This document shows positions 41,640 through 52,830 of a stretch of DNA of 64,000 nucleotides, in pieces. The position numbers were made by a program, and so were the translations under genes. The DNA is from Xanthostigma xanthostigma (taxonomy: Eukaryota > Arthropoda > Insecta > Raphidioptera > Raphidiidae): positions 45,353,201 through 45,417,200 of the forward strand of contig OY754470.1 in assembly GCA_963575645.1 (NCBI GenBank), given 5' to 3'. The notes beneath the pieces were generated by a model. It did not search any database, was not told the origin of the DNA, and saw only the letters and a list, made by a program, of their open reading frames with translations. Position 1 is the first letter of the stretch. Every line of letters begins with the position of its first letter.

Positions 41640-42556
41640 TTCAAGCTATGATTGCTTGCAAAAGAAAAGTGTAAATTACGTGAAACCACATTTTTATATT
41701 ATACACGTGAACTACACACAGAGTATCTGTGGCTTTCTTGTCTGTTGAACATTTACAAAATTTAACTCGTAAAGTTGGCAAATTAAATTTTCTATCTAGG
41801 TGTATAAATAAATGATCAAAATATCTTTACTTGGAAACAGTACGCGGTTTGCAGAATGTTTAAGTAGCTTTCAGGGGAATTGTTTGACCACATTTTGTTT
41901 TTGTCTACACAAAGGAATCACCAAAGAATACTTTTAAAGCACAATTTTGTTTCTTTGGTTACTGTAAATGGCAACACTTTCATTTGCTTTGTTCGCTTCA
42001 ATAAAATTTACAGAACAGATTAATTTAAATCTGTAATTAATGCACTTTGTCGGTGTAAAGAGAAATTAAAATATATCGAATTCCTAGAAAATTGCACGTC
42101 AAGCAACAAATTACTTGAAAATTAGTATTTTACGACGTTTTTAAATATAGATAGGTATTTTTGTAATACTTATAATAGTATATCGAAAATATTTATGTAT
42201 AAAAATATCTTTGATGACCTTCTAGACAAAATTTTGGAATATCGCAATAATTGTAGAACCACAATAATACAGAGACAAGATTTTTTGAAAAACTCGCTTT
42301 AGAAATAAGGAAGGCGCCCTTGGAAAAGTTGGAATATTTCTAGTTTTAAAATTGAAGACGAAGATATGGTTGTCAAACTGTATTTTTTTATTTTGCGCAC
42401 TGCGGATGTTGGGTTAAAAATTCAAAATGGTTAAAATTTCAAAGAATTGTTCGTTCTTCTGAGTTTTATTCATCATATCTCGAATTTTTAACATTGTGGT
42501 CAGTCTCATTGTTGAAAAGATAAAATTCAAAATATATTTTTAATGCATGCAATCAT
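41640..42556. other. Unannotated AT-rich sequence
   Basis: No feature was recognised. Confidence 0.4.
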
Positions 42557-43287
42557 ACCGGGTGAGGCAAAAGTCCCGGAACGGTTGAATATCTCGCATA
42601 CTACGCATCATATCAAAAAAAAAAAAAATACGTGTCAAATATTTTTCGCAAAACTATTTTTTGATACCACACATGACTCCCCACCCCCCACCCAGTTGGT
42701 GGGGGGAGGGGCAACTTTAAAATTTTAAATAGGAACCCCTATTTTTTATTGCAGATTCGGATTCTACGGGAAAAATTACATACAATTGATGTAATTTTTC
42801 CCGTGGGTTTTAGGGGTTGAAAAATATTTTTGGGCCCGAAAATACCGAAAAATTTCTCCGAATCGTTTCAAAATTGAAATTTAACCCTTTAGTAATGATT
42901 AAAATGTGCTAGCAAAATTTTATTAAAATCGGCCCGACAGGACCAGACTTAAAAATTTTATGAAAACGTTAGTTTGTAGATATGGATTTATTTAGTGAAG
43001 GGTGAATTTAATTTGTTGTATTGATAGTAATATTAAAATTAAAAAAAAATTACATACAATTGATGTAATTTTTCCCGTAGAATCCGAATCTGCAATAAAA
43101 AATAGGGGTTCCTATTTAAAGTTTTAAAGTTGCCCCTCCCCCCACCAACTGGGTGGGGGGTGGGGAGTCATATGTGGTATCAAAAAATAGTTTTGCGAAA
43201 AATATTTGACACGTATTTTTTTTTTTTTTGATATGATGCGTAGTATGCGAGATATTCAACCGTTCCGGGACTTTTGCCTCGCCTGGT
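42557..43287. mobile_element. Foldback element with about 246-bp arms
   Basis: The left arm (42557-42802) begins ACCGGGTGAGGCAAAAGTCC, and the right arm (43042-43287) ends with its near complement. The arms agree almost throughout, including a CCCCACCCAGTTGGTGGGG motif and an inner palindrome TTACATACAATTGATGTAA. The 240-bp centre is family G sequence in plus orientation. No transposase is present. The flanks are A/T-rich (CAAT|CATA and GGTTATAT) and I cannot fix the target site. It is a likely foldback-type DNA transposon. Confidence 0.8.
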
Positions 43288-43643
43288 TATATCAGTCATG
43301 ATAGAATAAATTTCAAAAATAACTATGTCATGAAATATACATTTTCAAAGTTATAAATAGAGAAAAAACTAGAACTTTTCCCTGTATAGGTACTAGTAAT
43401 GAGAAACCAATTAAATTAAACACAAAGATCCCGATTTAGTGAGTTTTACATAAAAACTCAATAAGTAAATGATAACCGCGCTTACACTTTTCGCTTGTGT
43501 TCTTATGAGGGTAGGGATACAAGTCTGTAGGTGGGAGCGTTTCTCTCTTGCACTGTCCAATAGAAGAAAGAAAAAACAATGATGTTGCTAATTTTTTTGT
43601 CCAAGTTGAAATGTATCATCTCTGAATACATCTAACGAATGTA
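43288..43643. other. Unannotated sequence
   Basis: No feature was recognised. Confidence 0.4.
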
Positions 43644-44164
43644 CTGTGCGATCGGCGAAAGAAGACCGGTGGGGAAAGGGCAAGAAGTCGTTGATGTGTT
43701 CCCAAATTATCGGAATTCATAGGCGGCGCATAGCAAGGCATGCAAACAATGTATAGCTTTAAATTTTAAGGCATTATTTTGAGCCTCTAACTCGCACATT
43801 TTAATTACATTCGCTATGACCTCCCTAGCGCCACTTCTAACTGTTTTTCCCTTTTTACTTTCCATTTTGATGATATTCAGACAACACCCCTCAACTTAGT
43901 CCGTGAACGCACACCTATGTACTGTCTGGTGTATGATTTTTTTGTACTGTTAGCAAGTGTCGCTGTGTAGTCGTACAGCTATGGCAATAGTACAATTATC
44001 GCGATACCACAATTGCGACACGTTTGGCCGACTGGACTCCCTTATTGCATAGAAGCGGTTCCAGGATCATTACCTTTTACCAATATAAAATGCATGTGCG
44101 CTCTTCTGCAATAAGGTCATAGGACTACATACCATAGACCGGTCTTCTTTTAAAAATCCAACAG
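43644..44164 (-). mobile_element. 521-bp TA-flanked element, copy A
   Basis: It starts CTGTGCGATCGGCGAAAGAA after TA (43642-43643) and ends CCAACAG before TA (44165-44166). Both ends share CTGT and AAAGAAGACCGGT in inverted orientation. A TA duplication with such termini suggests Tc1/mariner (IS630)-type integration. Copy B at 56945-57465 has the same length in the opposite orientation. Both contain the same 52-codon frame. Confidence 0.82.
43707..43865 (-). CDS. 52-codon conserved frame in TA element copy A
   Basis: Met at 43865, TAA at 43707-43709. The product is basic at the start (MESKKGKTVRSGAREVI), then a predicted helix (NVIKMCELEAQNNALKF) and IHCLHALLCAAYEFR. Relative to copy B, I count only two amino-acid changes (Ser/Asn at 3, Ala/Thr at 37), with the start and stop identical. 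The KGK..RS.AREVI..V..MCE.EA pattern resembles the N-terminal helix-turn-helix stretch of some insect transposase-like proteins (inference). It might be the retained first exon or a DNA-binding fragment of an absent transposase. Whether it is translated is unknown. Confidence 0.5.
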   Translation of the reverse strand: MESKKGKTVRSGAREVIANVIKMCELEAQNNALKFKAIHCLHALLCAAYEFR

Positions 44165-44166
44165 TA

Positions 44167-45055
44167 TATTATTGTAGACATCATATTTAAAATTAGGTCT
44201 GTGTATAAGCACAGAGATTTCCCCGCAACGCGTACATTGCAAAAATGCCTACTCAATATAAACTTTGAATTATCTACTCCCTTCTAATGTACCAAACACA
44301 CCTTTTATGTACGATTAGTGGCGTCTTGTGCGGCTTTGGTTTCTTACAACTCGTTTATGCATTTGCAAACATTACCATCCGTCTATACTTACATAATATG
44401 CAGGATAACTATTATAGAGGATTTTCACACAAAAGCCATTACTGAAATCACCTGTAGTTATTGAGACTGTAAAATAGTACAAAGTATCGCATTTGCCATT
44501 TCACATTAAGATGCAATGAATGTAGTGAAATGTGTTTCCACAAACACACCCACGCACTGTCAACAGAAGAGCTGATCTGGGGGAATTTTATCTATAATGT
44601 TTCCTTTCATAATGTTCCTGTGACAGAAATCGACATTTGACGTACATTTTCCGTATTCAGAATTGCATTTTTCCAGTCATCAAGTTGAATTTTTATCCCG
44701 ATTACTTTTCGAATACACGCATAAAAATATATATAGGCTGTTGCGAAAATTATTTAAGAACACGTCAGCTAAGTCCATTAGGAAAACCAAACAATACCAT
44801 ATATTGACAAAAAGTAATATAAAAATATAAATCAACTAGCGTGACCTGTGCGAATTATTCGCACTAAATATGTATAATAATTATCACTTTACAAAATTAT
44901 TTTTTAAATATGTTTGCAGGTATTCAATTCGTTTCTAATTTTGCACATTGCTTATAACGTTCTTCTTTTTGTTGTATTACAATATGAAGCTCAGATCAAA
45001 GAAATATTTTACTAAAATTGTCATATAGAGGCGCAAGTAGTTAAAAGCGTTGAGC
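44167..45055. other. Unannotated sequence
   Basis: No feature was recognised. Confidence 0.4.
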
Positions 45056-45225
45056 TACGCCGTCAGATGGCATCAAGCAGCATTGCTGTGACGTCGTTCA
45101 GCGTTGCCCGTCAGATGGCAGTATGCAGTATTTACAATATGAAGGTCAGATGACAGATCGAAGCGTTGACGTTGTTTCAAAATTATAGCCGTCAGATGGC
45201 AGACGTTGTTCAGCGTTGCTGTTAA
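45056..45225 (+). repeat. Irregular cluster of CGTCAGATGGCA motifs
   Basis: CGTCAGATGGCA occurs at 45061, 45109 and 45190, with GGTCAGATGACA at about 45144. GTTCAGCGTTGC occurs at about 45097 and 45209. The spacing is irregular, so this is a decayed minisatellite or internal repeats of an unknown element. Confidence 0.6.
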
Positions 45226-45599
45226 TTAATTAATTTACAAAAACAAAAGCAATAATAAATTTTTTAGTTGTCGATGTCAGTAGAGCAAGCAATTATCTGT
45301 AAAATGATATAATTTATGTGGAGAAATTGTGTGGTTTTTTCTAAAAAGGGAGGCAAACATCTTAAACCTTAGCGTATTAATATATATGATATGACAAAAG
45401 AAGACGTTTTCGACAATTTTATTTATTTGAAGAGCTCTATTCAGACGTTAATCAAAGATTTGATGCTTGATTTTCCTTGTCGTCTTGTTTAACGCGTGTT
45501 TTGAAGAAAATCGAACATGTTTATTCGAAATCTTCTTGGGGTTAGAACTCGATGAGCAAAAGATTTTTTTTCTAAACTTTACTTATAGCTACGACCAAT

Positions 45600-45789
45600 A
45601 GGAGCGGAGCATCAATGTAAAATGTTGCAAAATGTATCTCAAAATTTGTCCGTCCGACAAAAACTTGTGAACGGTAACTCCGATCATCATTAAATTTGGA
45701 CACAACATTCATCTCGATAAACTAAGATGAATGTCCCTCCCCCCATTCGTTCTTTTGCACTCGGGTGAAACCGGCGGGACCGCGGCTAG
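45600..45789 (+). mobile_element. Helitron-like 3' portion, uninterrupted copy
   Basis: GGAGCGGAGCATCAATGTAA, GTCCGTCCGACAAAAACTTG, GAACGGTAACTCCGATCATC and GGGTGAAACCGGCGGGACCG lead to CTAG at 45786-45789 followed by T. It is the uninterrupted counterpart of 26085-26646 and defines that insertion's empty site. Confidence 0.7.
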
Positions 45790-46892
45790 TATTGTTATAT
45801 TTATGCATTTTCTGTCGTATGTTTCGCGTTTATTTTATCACCTTATAGATTTGTATATCGAATTTTATCGGAGCTTATAAAAGATTCAGTTTTCACACGT
45901 ACAACAAAATACAAAGTTTTTAATATAACTGCCAAAACATTTATATATACCATAAGTTAAATTTAATACTTCGCTTCTTCTGTTTTGTCTATATTTTCTT
46001 AAAGTTTGTTTTTAGATTTTCCAGTCTAGAACTTCTGTACACACACAAGTGTTCCAAAAGTAAACCACCGTACCTCGATAATGGCTAGAAAATTTAGTGC
46101 TTAAAATTGTCGTTCTATATTTACTGTGGCTTAGAAGATGTGTGTCAACATATTGTGTCATTAATTTAGCTATTTTAATCAAAACGGATTACATTTTTAG
46201 GGCTCCGTAGCTAAATGCAAAAAACGAAACCCTCCGCCATTTTTCCACCGATTCGAATGAAATTTTACAGATATGTGTCATGCGAACTATCATACAATTG
46301 TGTAATGAAATTACAATAATAAAATTAGGAGTGGCTTTTCATACATAGAACTGAGAGATGAAAATTATGAATACCTAAGTTTGGAAGCTTATATTTCAGA
46401 AAATATTCCCCTGCGTATGTTGCTCTATAATTGGTTCGTCTTCAAACAATTTTACATAGCTACCAAATAAACAAACTTCGCTTATGTTGCGTTGTAACTG
46501 AAACGCACTGTATGAGAACCGATTCTATAATTTTTTAGTACTTGCAACAACTAATAATTTTTCATTTCTTTGTTTCAGGTAATTATTATTGCTGAACATA
46601 ACGTCTTAAGAAAATAAGAGATGTGATTTTTACAAGTTCGTATGGTTTACGGTAAAAAAAATGTCTTTTTACATATTCTTAAGTTATTAACAAACTTGCA
46701 GGTTTCTTGTGAAAAATGCTAGAAAATATATTATCAACATTTTGTTTATTCTCACTATGAGTGGAAAATTCGCGCGATATTGAAAATACATTATTTTTCG
46801 GGTAGTATTTTATGCTATTTAAAGCTTGGTTTACACATAAATATTTCCTTGGAAAATAAAGCCGTATAAAAACATGGTTTAATTTAAACAAG
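45790..46892. other. Unannotated sequence
   Basis: No gene was recognised. AGGGCTCCGTAGCTAAATGC near 46199 resembles the GGGTTCCGTA phrase of the repeat that follows, but it is isolated. Confidence 0.4.
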
Positions 46893-47340
46893 CAAACCGA
46901 CCAAGTGCGAGTTGGACACTGAGGATTCCGTACAAACTTGTAGCTATGTAAATAGTTTACCCATTACGGGAATCGAGTCTTCAGATGGACTACTGAACTG
47001 TAAATGTATATTGTACCTCGTGGCTATATCTGATTATATAGTTGTCGTACCGTGCTGTATGCGAGAGTTATCATATTGTCACCGGTAGCGGACGCTTGTT
47101 TTGTATTAGAACTGTTACTGTGTACGTGCGTGTAGCATGTTGTTGCGATTTGAAAACATTATTTTTTTTGTGATGTGACTACAAATTTACGGTTTTCGGG
47201 TTTTTCCCTCTACTTGTGCTATAAGACATTGCTTCTTGCCAAATTTCATGATTCTAGGTCAACGGGAAGTACCCTATAGGTTTTGATTCTCAAGAGTCAT
47301 AAGAGTTTATTTTTTTCCTTTTGAGGTACGGAACCGTTAA
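46893..47340 (+). repeat. CGGCCAAGTGCGAGTCGG-type repeat, near-complete copy
   Basis: It begins CGACCAAGTGCGAGTTGG and passes through the CACGGGAATCGAGTC-like block (ATTACGGGAATCGAGTC), GTACCTCGTGGCTATATCTG and TCTAGGTCAACGGGAAGTAC. It ends TTGAGGTACGGAACCGTTAA. The start (GGATTCCGTACA) and end (GTACGGAACC) form short subterminal inverted repeats. No coding function. Confidence 0.8.
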
Positions 47341-48229
47341 AATAGTGATTATTAACGCCTCGTCATAACTAATCATTTGACTAATTCGTGTCTAAATTAG
47401 ACAAATCAATGTTAACCGGGCTTAATAATACCTTTTGATATATTTATGATATTTATCATAAAATCATAAACATCTTTATAAGAATATCATTTTCAGATTT
47501 TATGTATAGAGACGGTGCAATATCGTATTATTGTTATCTGTTTTTTGTCGGAAAATGCAGAAATATTTTCCTGTGTATATGACCGTCATACACATATATA
47601 GATTTGAATAAATGTAATATCGACACAGAAACGTTGAAAATATTATATGAAACATTGTTATTTAACTCTATACTATTGATATTTATGTTTTAGTTTTCGT
47701 TTTTTGATATCGCGTTTGATATACACCGTATAAATGTAAATGTAACCACCATTTTTTTTTATTCTCGAATTGTTATCTGTTTTTGCACGTGTTTATTTAC
47801 CAATTTATCTTAGTGATGACTACTAGTACACGAGTACTCGTTAACTCGGTATATGGTAGTAGAATAGCTGCGGCGAAAGATGAAGCCACTGCGTCATAGT
47901 GACGTGAACGCCTTCTAGCTTGCTATTGGCTGTTTCGAAGATCCATGTGCATCGAGTGTTTATTTTTATTCTATCGCTATATCTACCGCTATGGATATGT
48001 CGAATTTATTCCACACACCACTGTCTGCGGTCAAATAGGCGTTCACTACCATATTATTAATGACGTGCCTGGCTTCAACTCTCACCGCGGGCACTATACT
48101 AAGATTGATTTTTCAAACGACTTAACATAATATATTATTTTTTACATTTTCAAAATCTCCATTATTTTCTCTACAAATTCATATAAAATTTTCTTAAGGT
48201 TACATAAAAAAATATTCGAGATAAACGTT
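47341..48229. other. Unannotated sequence
   Basis: GTGATGACTACTAGTACACG at about 47813 resembles hAT-type starts, but no second end was found. The frame at 47945-48130 has no recognised domain. Confidence 0.4.
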
Positions 48230-48350
48230 ATCAATTTATTAATTAAATACACAGTAATAATTATTGTTAATAATTTACACATGTGTGGAGTGCTGTGATA
48301 AATAATTATTAATGTGTGTTTAATTAATAAATTCATAACGATTTCACGAA
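48230..48350. repeat. Palindromic AT-rich repeat, copy 2
   Basis: AACGTTATCAATTTATTAATTAAAT-like sequence with CACAGTAATAATTATT faces AATAATTATTAATGTGTGTTTAATTAATAAAT-like sequence and ATAACG. TTACACATGTGTGGAGTGCT lies in the centre. It is the partner of 15013-15127, where ATAGCACTCCAAACATGTGT is the centre in the opposite orientation. Confidence 0.6.
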
Positions 48351-48424
48351 TATTTTCTTATGTAACTTTCTGAAAATTTTATATGAGTTCATAGAGAAAA
48401 AAATGGAGTATTCGAAAATGTAAA

Positions 48425-48690
48425 AAAAATATATGTCGCCATTTGAAACGACGCACGCATCTTTGTGTCCAACAAAACGAGAACAACTTCGAACAATTTC
48501 TGTGCATAATTGATAATGACATAACATATTTCCATAGTGACATAACATAACACTAGAATCGATCTTGATAAAATTTAATAAAACTGAAAGCCCGTTTCTC
48601 TTTCATTCATCAAAAAATTGACTTCAAATATTTGATCGTCTATTTGATTTCTACACGCTGTTAAAAAAAAGAATCAACTTCAAAATCAGT
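48425..48690 (-). repeat. Dispersed repeat shared with 19105-19400
   Basis: On the minus strand: TTTTAACAGCGTGTAGAAAT, GAAAGAGAAACGGGCTTTCA, GTTGGACACAAAGATGCGTG. The order is the same as at 19105-19375. It is non-coding as far as I can see and of unknown class. Confidence 0.6.
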
Positions 48691-49088
48691 CTGTGTTATG
48701 TAATTTTCGAACCCTGACTCTAAGTACGCATCACGCTCAACGATTATTGTGTTTCCGAAATCTGAAAACTAACCGGTGACATGTTCTTTTATATGTTCAA
48801 ACTTTAAACGATAGAACATTAAATCTCGGTTTTCACGTGAAGACATCTAATATTCGTAGACAGGCGTTGAAAAAACAGATTAAGTTGTAGAAATTTACAT
48901 AAGAATGTATGGCTTACATAAAAACACAGCGAGTAAATACCTTCGTGCTGTAGACTTTTTACGCAAAACAAAAAGATAACGCAGGTATTTCAAACAGGCA
49001 TCGAGAGAATCTGTTTTGTTTATTCTTTAGTTTTGAAAAATAAACCCAGCTGAAAATTTACCAATTTTTATTCCCGGTGTTTCATCTC
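48691..49088. other. Unannotated sequence
   Basis: No feature was recognised before the family P terminus. Confidence 0.4.
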
Positions 49089-49800
49089 TTAAAGGCCGCT
49101 ATACACGAGCTTGGTTTTGCCGCTGCATTCCTTGCTAGGTTTCAAGCGTGCTGTGGTGCTGAATTTCGTGATGGCTTTCATGTTTTCGCTTCACACAACG
49201 CGTGTATTGAAGCTTGCTTTGTGGATGGGTGCAGTGACAATTAGAATGTTAAGAAAAGTGAACGTTTATTGTCCTGAACCATATATTTAATACTCTCTAT
49301 ATTGCTAGCAAAGATCAGGAGAAAGACTTAAACACTACGGTGCAGACATTTATACGTCTGTCTCACTTATATTGTGAGTCTCATGCGCATGTCCGTGAAT
49401 GGATGCGCGTCAGTTGGCACATGGAACTAAGCTGTGAAATGGATGTGGCTTGCTCTGTTCTACTTACTAAGTGCCGCGACACGTGCGCACAACGGGTCAA
49501 GTAAAAAAGAACCACGCTTCCAGTTACGGCCACTAGCAACATAGAAGTTATTAAATATAATATGCTCTGAACGGAACACACAATATGACGCCATGCTTGT
49601 TTGTGGGCGTTATTCGGTGTCGCTCACGTGGCAAGAAACTGTTTCCTGAATGGTTCTAGCTCAAAACAAGAAAGTCCATCTTGTAACCTCGCGCGTGAGC
49701 AAGCAGTAACGTCATTTCCAGCCTCGTAGCCAGCCTGCCGGCCCGCAGAAGTCCCGGCAGTGTTTTAGCGACAAAACCAGCCTCGTGTGCAGCGAACTTT
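49089..49800. mobile_element. Family P element, most complete copy
   Basis: The left end is TTAAAGGCCGCTATACACGA with GCTTGGTTTTGCCGC. The right end reversed is AAAGTTCGCTGCACACGAGG with CTGGTTTTGTCGC, giving inverted ends of about 32 bp with several mismatches. TTAA at the left end here and at the end of 37130-37366 hints at piggyBac-type TTAA targets, but the right flank here reads TTTA. It contains ATGGATGCGCGTCAGTTGGC and TCACGTGGCAAGAAACTG. There is no recognisable transposase. Confidence 0.7.
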
Positions 49801-50215
49801 ATTTCTATATGACAAAATAATTTGTCCGAGTTGTGTTCCGGTAATAATCTGTGTTTAATGATTGTGTATTAAATATTTTTGTATTTTTTCCATAGAAAAC
49901 GAATGACGTCAAATATTAAATCTAGGTTAAAAATTTCCAGCATACGACCGATAAAGAATATCGTGTATGCATACTAATTATAACCAATCAGAGTATATTT
50001 CCAGTAGATATATGTTTATAATCGTTAACGAATATATAGAAAAATTGTTACCAGTAAAGTAGTCAGTCTGGTTCAAATATGCTTTTTAACTCGCCCAAAA
50101 ATTTATAGTTTCAATGAAATTTTTTATAGTTAAAACACGCCAAAAATTTGTGCTGTTCCAAATTTTTGAAGTGTAGAAATCTATGCAGGTATTTTTTTCC
50201 TACGAAAAATCCATA
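49801..50215. other. Unannotated AT-rich sequence
   Basis: No feature was recognised. Confidence 0.4.
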
Positions 50216-50632
50216 TCTATATACCTATATGTATATAAAAATTTCGTGTCACAATTTTGGCCGCACTAATCTCCGAAACCACTGAACCGATTTTTATGAA
50301 ATTTTGTAATTGTGTCTTACTTGGTGTAACTTACGCTGTAGGATAGTTTTTATTAAATATTTTGTACAAAATTGCGGTGTAAAAAACTGTTTTAGTAACA
50401 CGTAACGACATCTGAAAGAATTTGCTCAAAACTATTAGTTCAGAAGCAAACAAAAAAAACTGTTTTATTACCAAGTAGCAACATCTGTTAGAATTCGCTC
50501 AAAGCAATTAGTTCAGAAGCAAATCTGATAGAACTTGCTCAACGCTATTAGTTCAGACGTCGCGACGCAAACGTAATACATTTTGCAGTATTAAATCTAT
50601 CGCACTCGGGTGAAACCGGGACGGACCGCTAG
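50216..50632 (+). mobile_element. Non-autonomous Helitron, 417 bp, both ends present
   Basis: It starts A|TCTATATACCTATATGTATA with TTTCGTGTCACAATTTTGGC following, like the reverse of 15868. It ends CGGGTGAAACCGGGACGGAC, CG, CTAG (50629-50632), followed by T. TC-start, CTAG-end and A/T insertion site match Helitron rules. Internal GTTCAGAAGCAAA...TTAGTTCAGA segments are repeated about three times between 50430 and 50560. No coding capacity. Confidence 0.85.
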
Positions 50633-50641
50633 TTATATAGG

Positions 50642-50772
50642 TAATAATAATTGAAATAATGCGTTTAACGTCCATTTCTCGTCGTAACAGACGCCATTCG
50701 CCCCATTTTTTCCATCTACCCACACATCCCGTAATTTTCTATAACTTCAACTTTAATTAATAGCAATGGGCG
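50642..50772 (-). mobile_element. SINE 3' tail fragment
   Basis: AATAATGCGTTTAACGTCCA, GTAACAGACGCCATTCG and TAATAGCAATGGGCG match the last 130 bp of the SINE at 3998-4406. The head and most of the body are missing. It is inserted 10 bp from the Helitron end. Confidence 0.8.
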
Positions 50773-50895
50773 TCCGCCATATTGAATTTTTTCTGCTTCT
50801 TAACCCACGCGAGACATTCAATCTTAACTTAAAAATCGAAACGTTTGGCAACGCTGGTTTTCATACAAAAAAGCTAGGATTGTTTCAGTTTGTAT

Positions 50896-51423
50896 TAGTG
50901 ATGTGCCGGATCGTTAAAAATGTATATCCGCGGATACGGATCTGAATACGGATATTTGGTTTCAAGATCCGCGGATACGGATCTTAACTTTCTTAGAGTA
51001 CGCGGCGGTAAATATTGCACATCGACCTTTGGAAAGAGACTATATGTTATGGGAAAAAGTTATTGACCTCTTTAAGAGTTAACTCTCATAACAGATTGTC
51101 TCTTTCCAAAGATCAATGTGCAATATCTCATTATAAAGATAGTTTTTTAGTACCTTTGAGTTATGTACTATTGGTATTGTACTCACTACGATAAATGTTT
51201 GCAATATAAAGGTGCCAAATATGATTTTAAAAAATAAAAAATATTCTGAATAGAATTTAACAGTTTTTTATTATTACCTAATCACCTATATATATAAAAT
51301 TTCATCTATGAATTGAAAATTAATAAGGTAAAAGATCCGCTAAAAACTAACGGATACGGATACGGATCTTTAATCTCCCTCGGATATCCGCGGATACGGA
51401 TACGGATATCCGGCACATCACTA
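50896..51423. mobile_element. Non-autonomous hAT element, 528 bp
   Basis: Both ends are TAGTGATGTGCCGGAT (16/16). It is flanked by GTTTGTAT at 50888-50895 and 51424-51431, a perfect 8-bp duplication. The termini are filled with CGGATACGGATA/TATCCGTATCCG repeats. The interior has its own inverted repeat, ATTGCACATCGACCTTTGG... against ...CCAAAGATCAATGTGCAAT (about 51017-51125). The truncated relative is at 11997-12370. There is no transposase. Confidence 0.93.
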
Positions 51424-51431
51424 GTTTGTAT

Positions 51432-52370
51432 ATATTTATTTCAATTTGCGTAGAATTACAATTTTTACTAGTGAATGTATATTTTTTATTCAGATGTCTG
51501 TTTATTCATATTTAAAAATGTAAAGTTCTGTGTTTCTTTTTATTTATCCAACCGCATATTTTATGTGAGAAAAAAAATTGCTTTTTGCGGGTGACATGTA
51601 ATAAAGAGTTAATGTCAAAAGGAAGTGTGTCGTATTATTCTTTAGCAAAAGCTTGAGAGTTATAAAACAAGGCAAATTGCGTAGATATATGCATTTGTTA
51701 AAAATAAAAAACTTGAAATGAGCAACAGTCGGTGATATTACCTTTTCTGTTAATATGGCTAACGACAATTCGTGTGACTTATACCGATATTCACCGAACA
51801 CTATTAAAGATAGAAGTTACTAATCTTGGAACAAATTTATTAGTTAGGTACAAAAGTTAGTTAAAGAATAATTATACACTGCACTATACTCCTTGCTCTT
51901 TTTGTTAAATATTTTGACGTTCACCCAAAAATCCGACCGATAGCGTTAGTGTAAACGTCAAAAAATTTCACAAAATAATAATGTTTTATCCTCACCTAAT
52001 TACACACAAAACTTCCACTAGTTTTAATGTTTTACAACTATACACTTCATAAAAGGGTGATAAACAACACATAAATAAATTAACAAGAGCAAATTGTAGA
52101 TATAATAGGTTAGGTATTATATGATCTATGTGGCGGCCATCTATATTTTGTCAGCCGAATAAATATTTATACCCTCCAAGTAAGACAAAATAGATTTATA
52201 CCTGCAGTAAACCTTATTATGGTTGATGAATTGGATGATCGCTATTTATTTGGGGGAATAGTTACCTGGAGAACAAACGATCAGTTAAATAGTAAAAAAA
52301 CTGGCCAAGCGCCTGCTGGGCACACACACGATAGGTTTCCGTAATGTTCGTATGACGCATTTAGGGGCTA
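51432..52370. other. Unannotated AT-rich sequence
   Basis: AAACTGGCCAAGCGCCTGCT near 52299 is a weak echo of the CGGCCAAGTGCGAGTCGG repeat. The minus-strand frame at 51544-51801 has no recognised domain. Confidence 0.4.
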
Positions 52371-52756
52371 CTAGCTTTTATCCGCGATTTCGTCCTCGCG
52401 GAATCAGTGAGTACAATTGATATAATTGATTAAAATATTCATAAATAAAAGCAAAACTTGAATTTAAGACGGTCCTATAAAAAATGTTTGTTGTTTTACC
52501 ATCTTTTGTAAAAACATAAAGATTTTGTGGATTCGATACACGTGAGCAAGCCACATATACAGCTGGCCGTGCGGAAGAACATGGCTTTTCTAAATGAATG
52601 TTAGTTGCCTTAAGTGTTTGCCCTTGGGCTGTGTGAGTAGTTATTTCGAAAGTAGTTTTTAATGGAAATTGTATTCTTTTAAATTAAAAAAGTAAATCAG
52701 TTGGTATAGTTGGTATTCGTGGTATTAAAACACTGTCTCCTTTAGATTTTTTGAAA
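52371..52756 (-). mobile_element. Autonomous-type Helitron 3' end with coding relic
   Basis: On the minus strand the helicase relic runs into the hairpin CCGCGAGGACGAAATCGCGG (52382-52401), then ATAAAAG and CTAG (52371-52374), followed by T. This is the canonical Helitron 3' terminus: a GC-rich hairpin about ten bases before CTAG. The 5' part of the element is missing. Confidence 0.82.
52378..52755 (-). pseudogene. Helitron RepHel helicase C-terminus
   Basis: Minus-strand reading: SVLIPRIPTIPTDLLF, stop, FKRIQFPLKTTFEITTHTAQ, GQTLKATNIHLEKPC, RPAVYVACSRV, NPQNLYVFTKDGKTTNIFYR, FAFIYEYF, then a genuine stop at 52378-52380 inside the terminal hairpin. These are the last conserved motifs of the Pif1-family helicase domain, with AQGQTL and VYVACSRV clearest. 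One internal TAA replaces the usual acidic residue before FKRIQFP, and the normal HG of HGQLYVACSR reads RPAV. It is the best preserved of the three relics. Confidence 0.87.
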
Positions 52757-52830
52757 CGTTGTGAAATTTTGATCCGACCACTAGGTCCCGCCATCCGACC
52801 GACGCTAATTGTGCGTGTGTGTCATATGGA
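52757..52830 (-). repeat. Family G end fragment
   Basis: TTTTGATCCGACCACTAGGT, CCCGCCATCCGACCGACGCT and AATTGTGCG match the end of 30880-31205 in the same orientation. It abuts the Helitron relic. Confidence 0.6.

Noticed and set aside
45056-45225. CRISPR-like array from repeated CGTCAGATGGCA
   Set aside because: Spacing is irregular, repeats are short and degenerate, and the genome is eukaryotic.
47813-48130. hAT element starting near GTGATGACTACTAGTACACG
   Set aside because: The second terminus and target duplication are missing.
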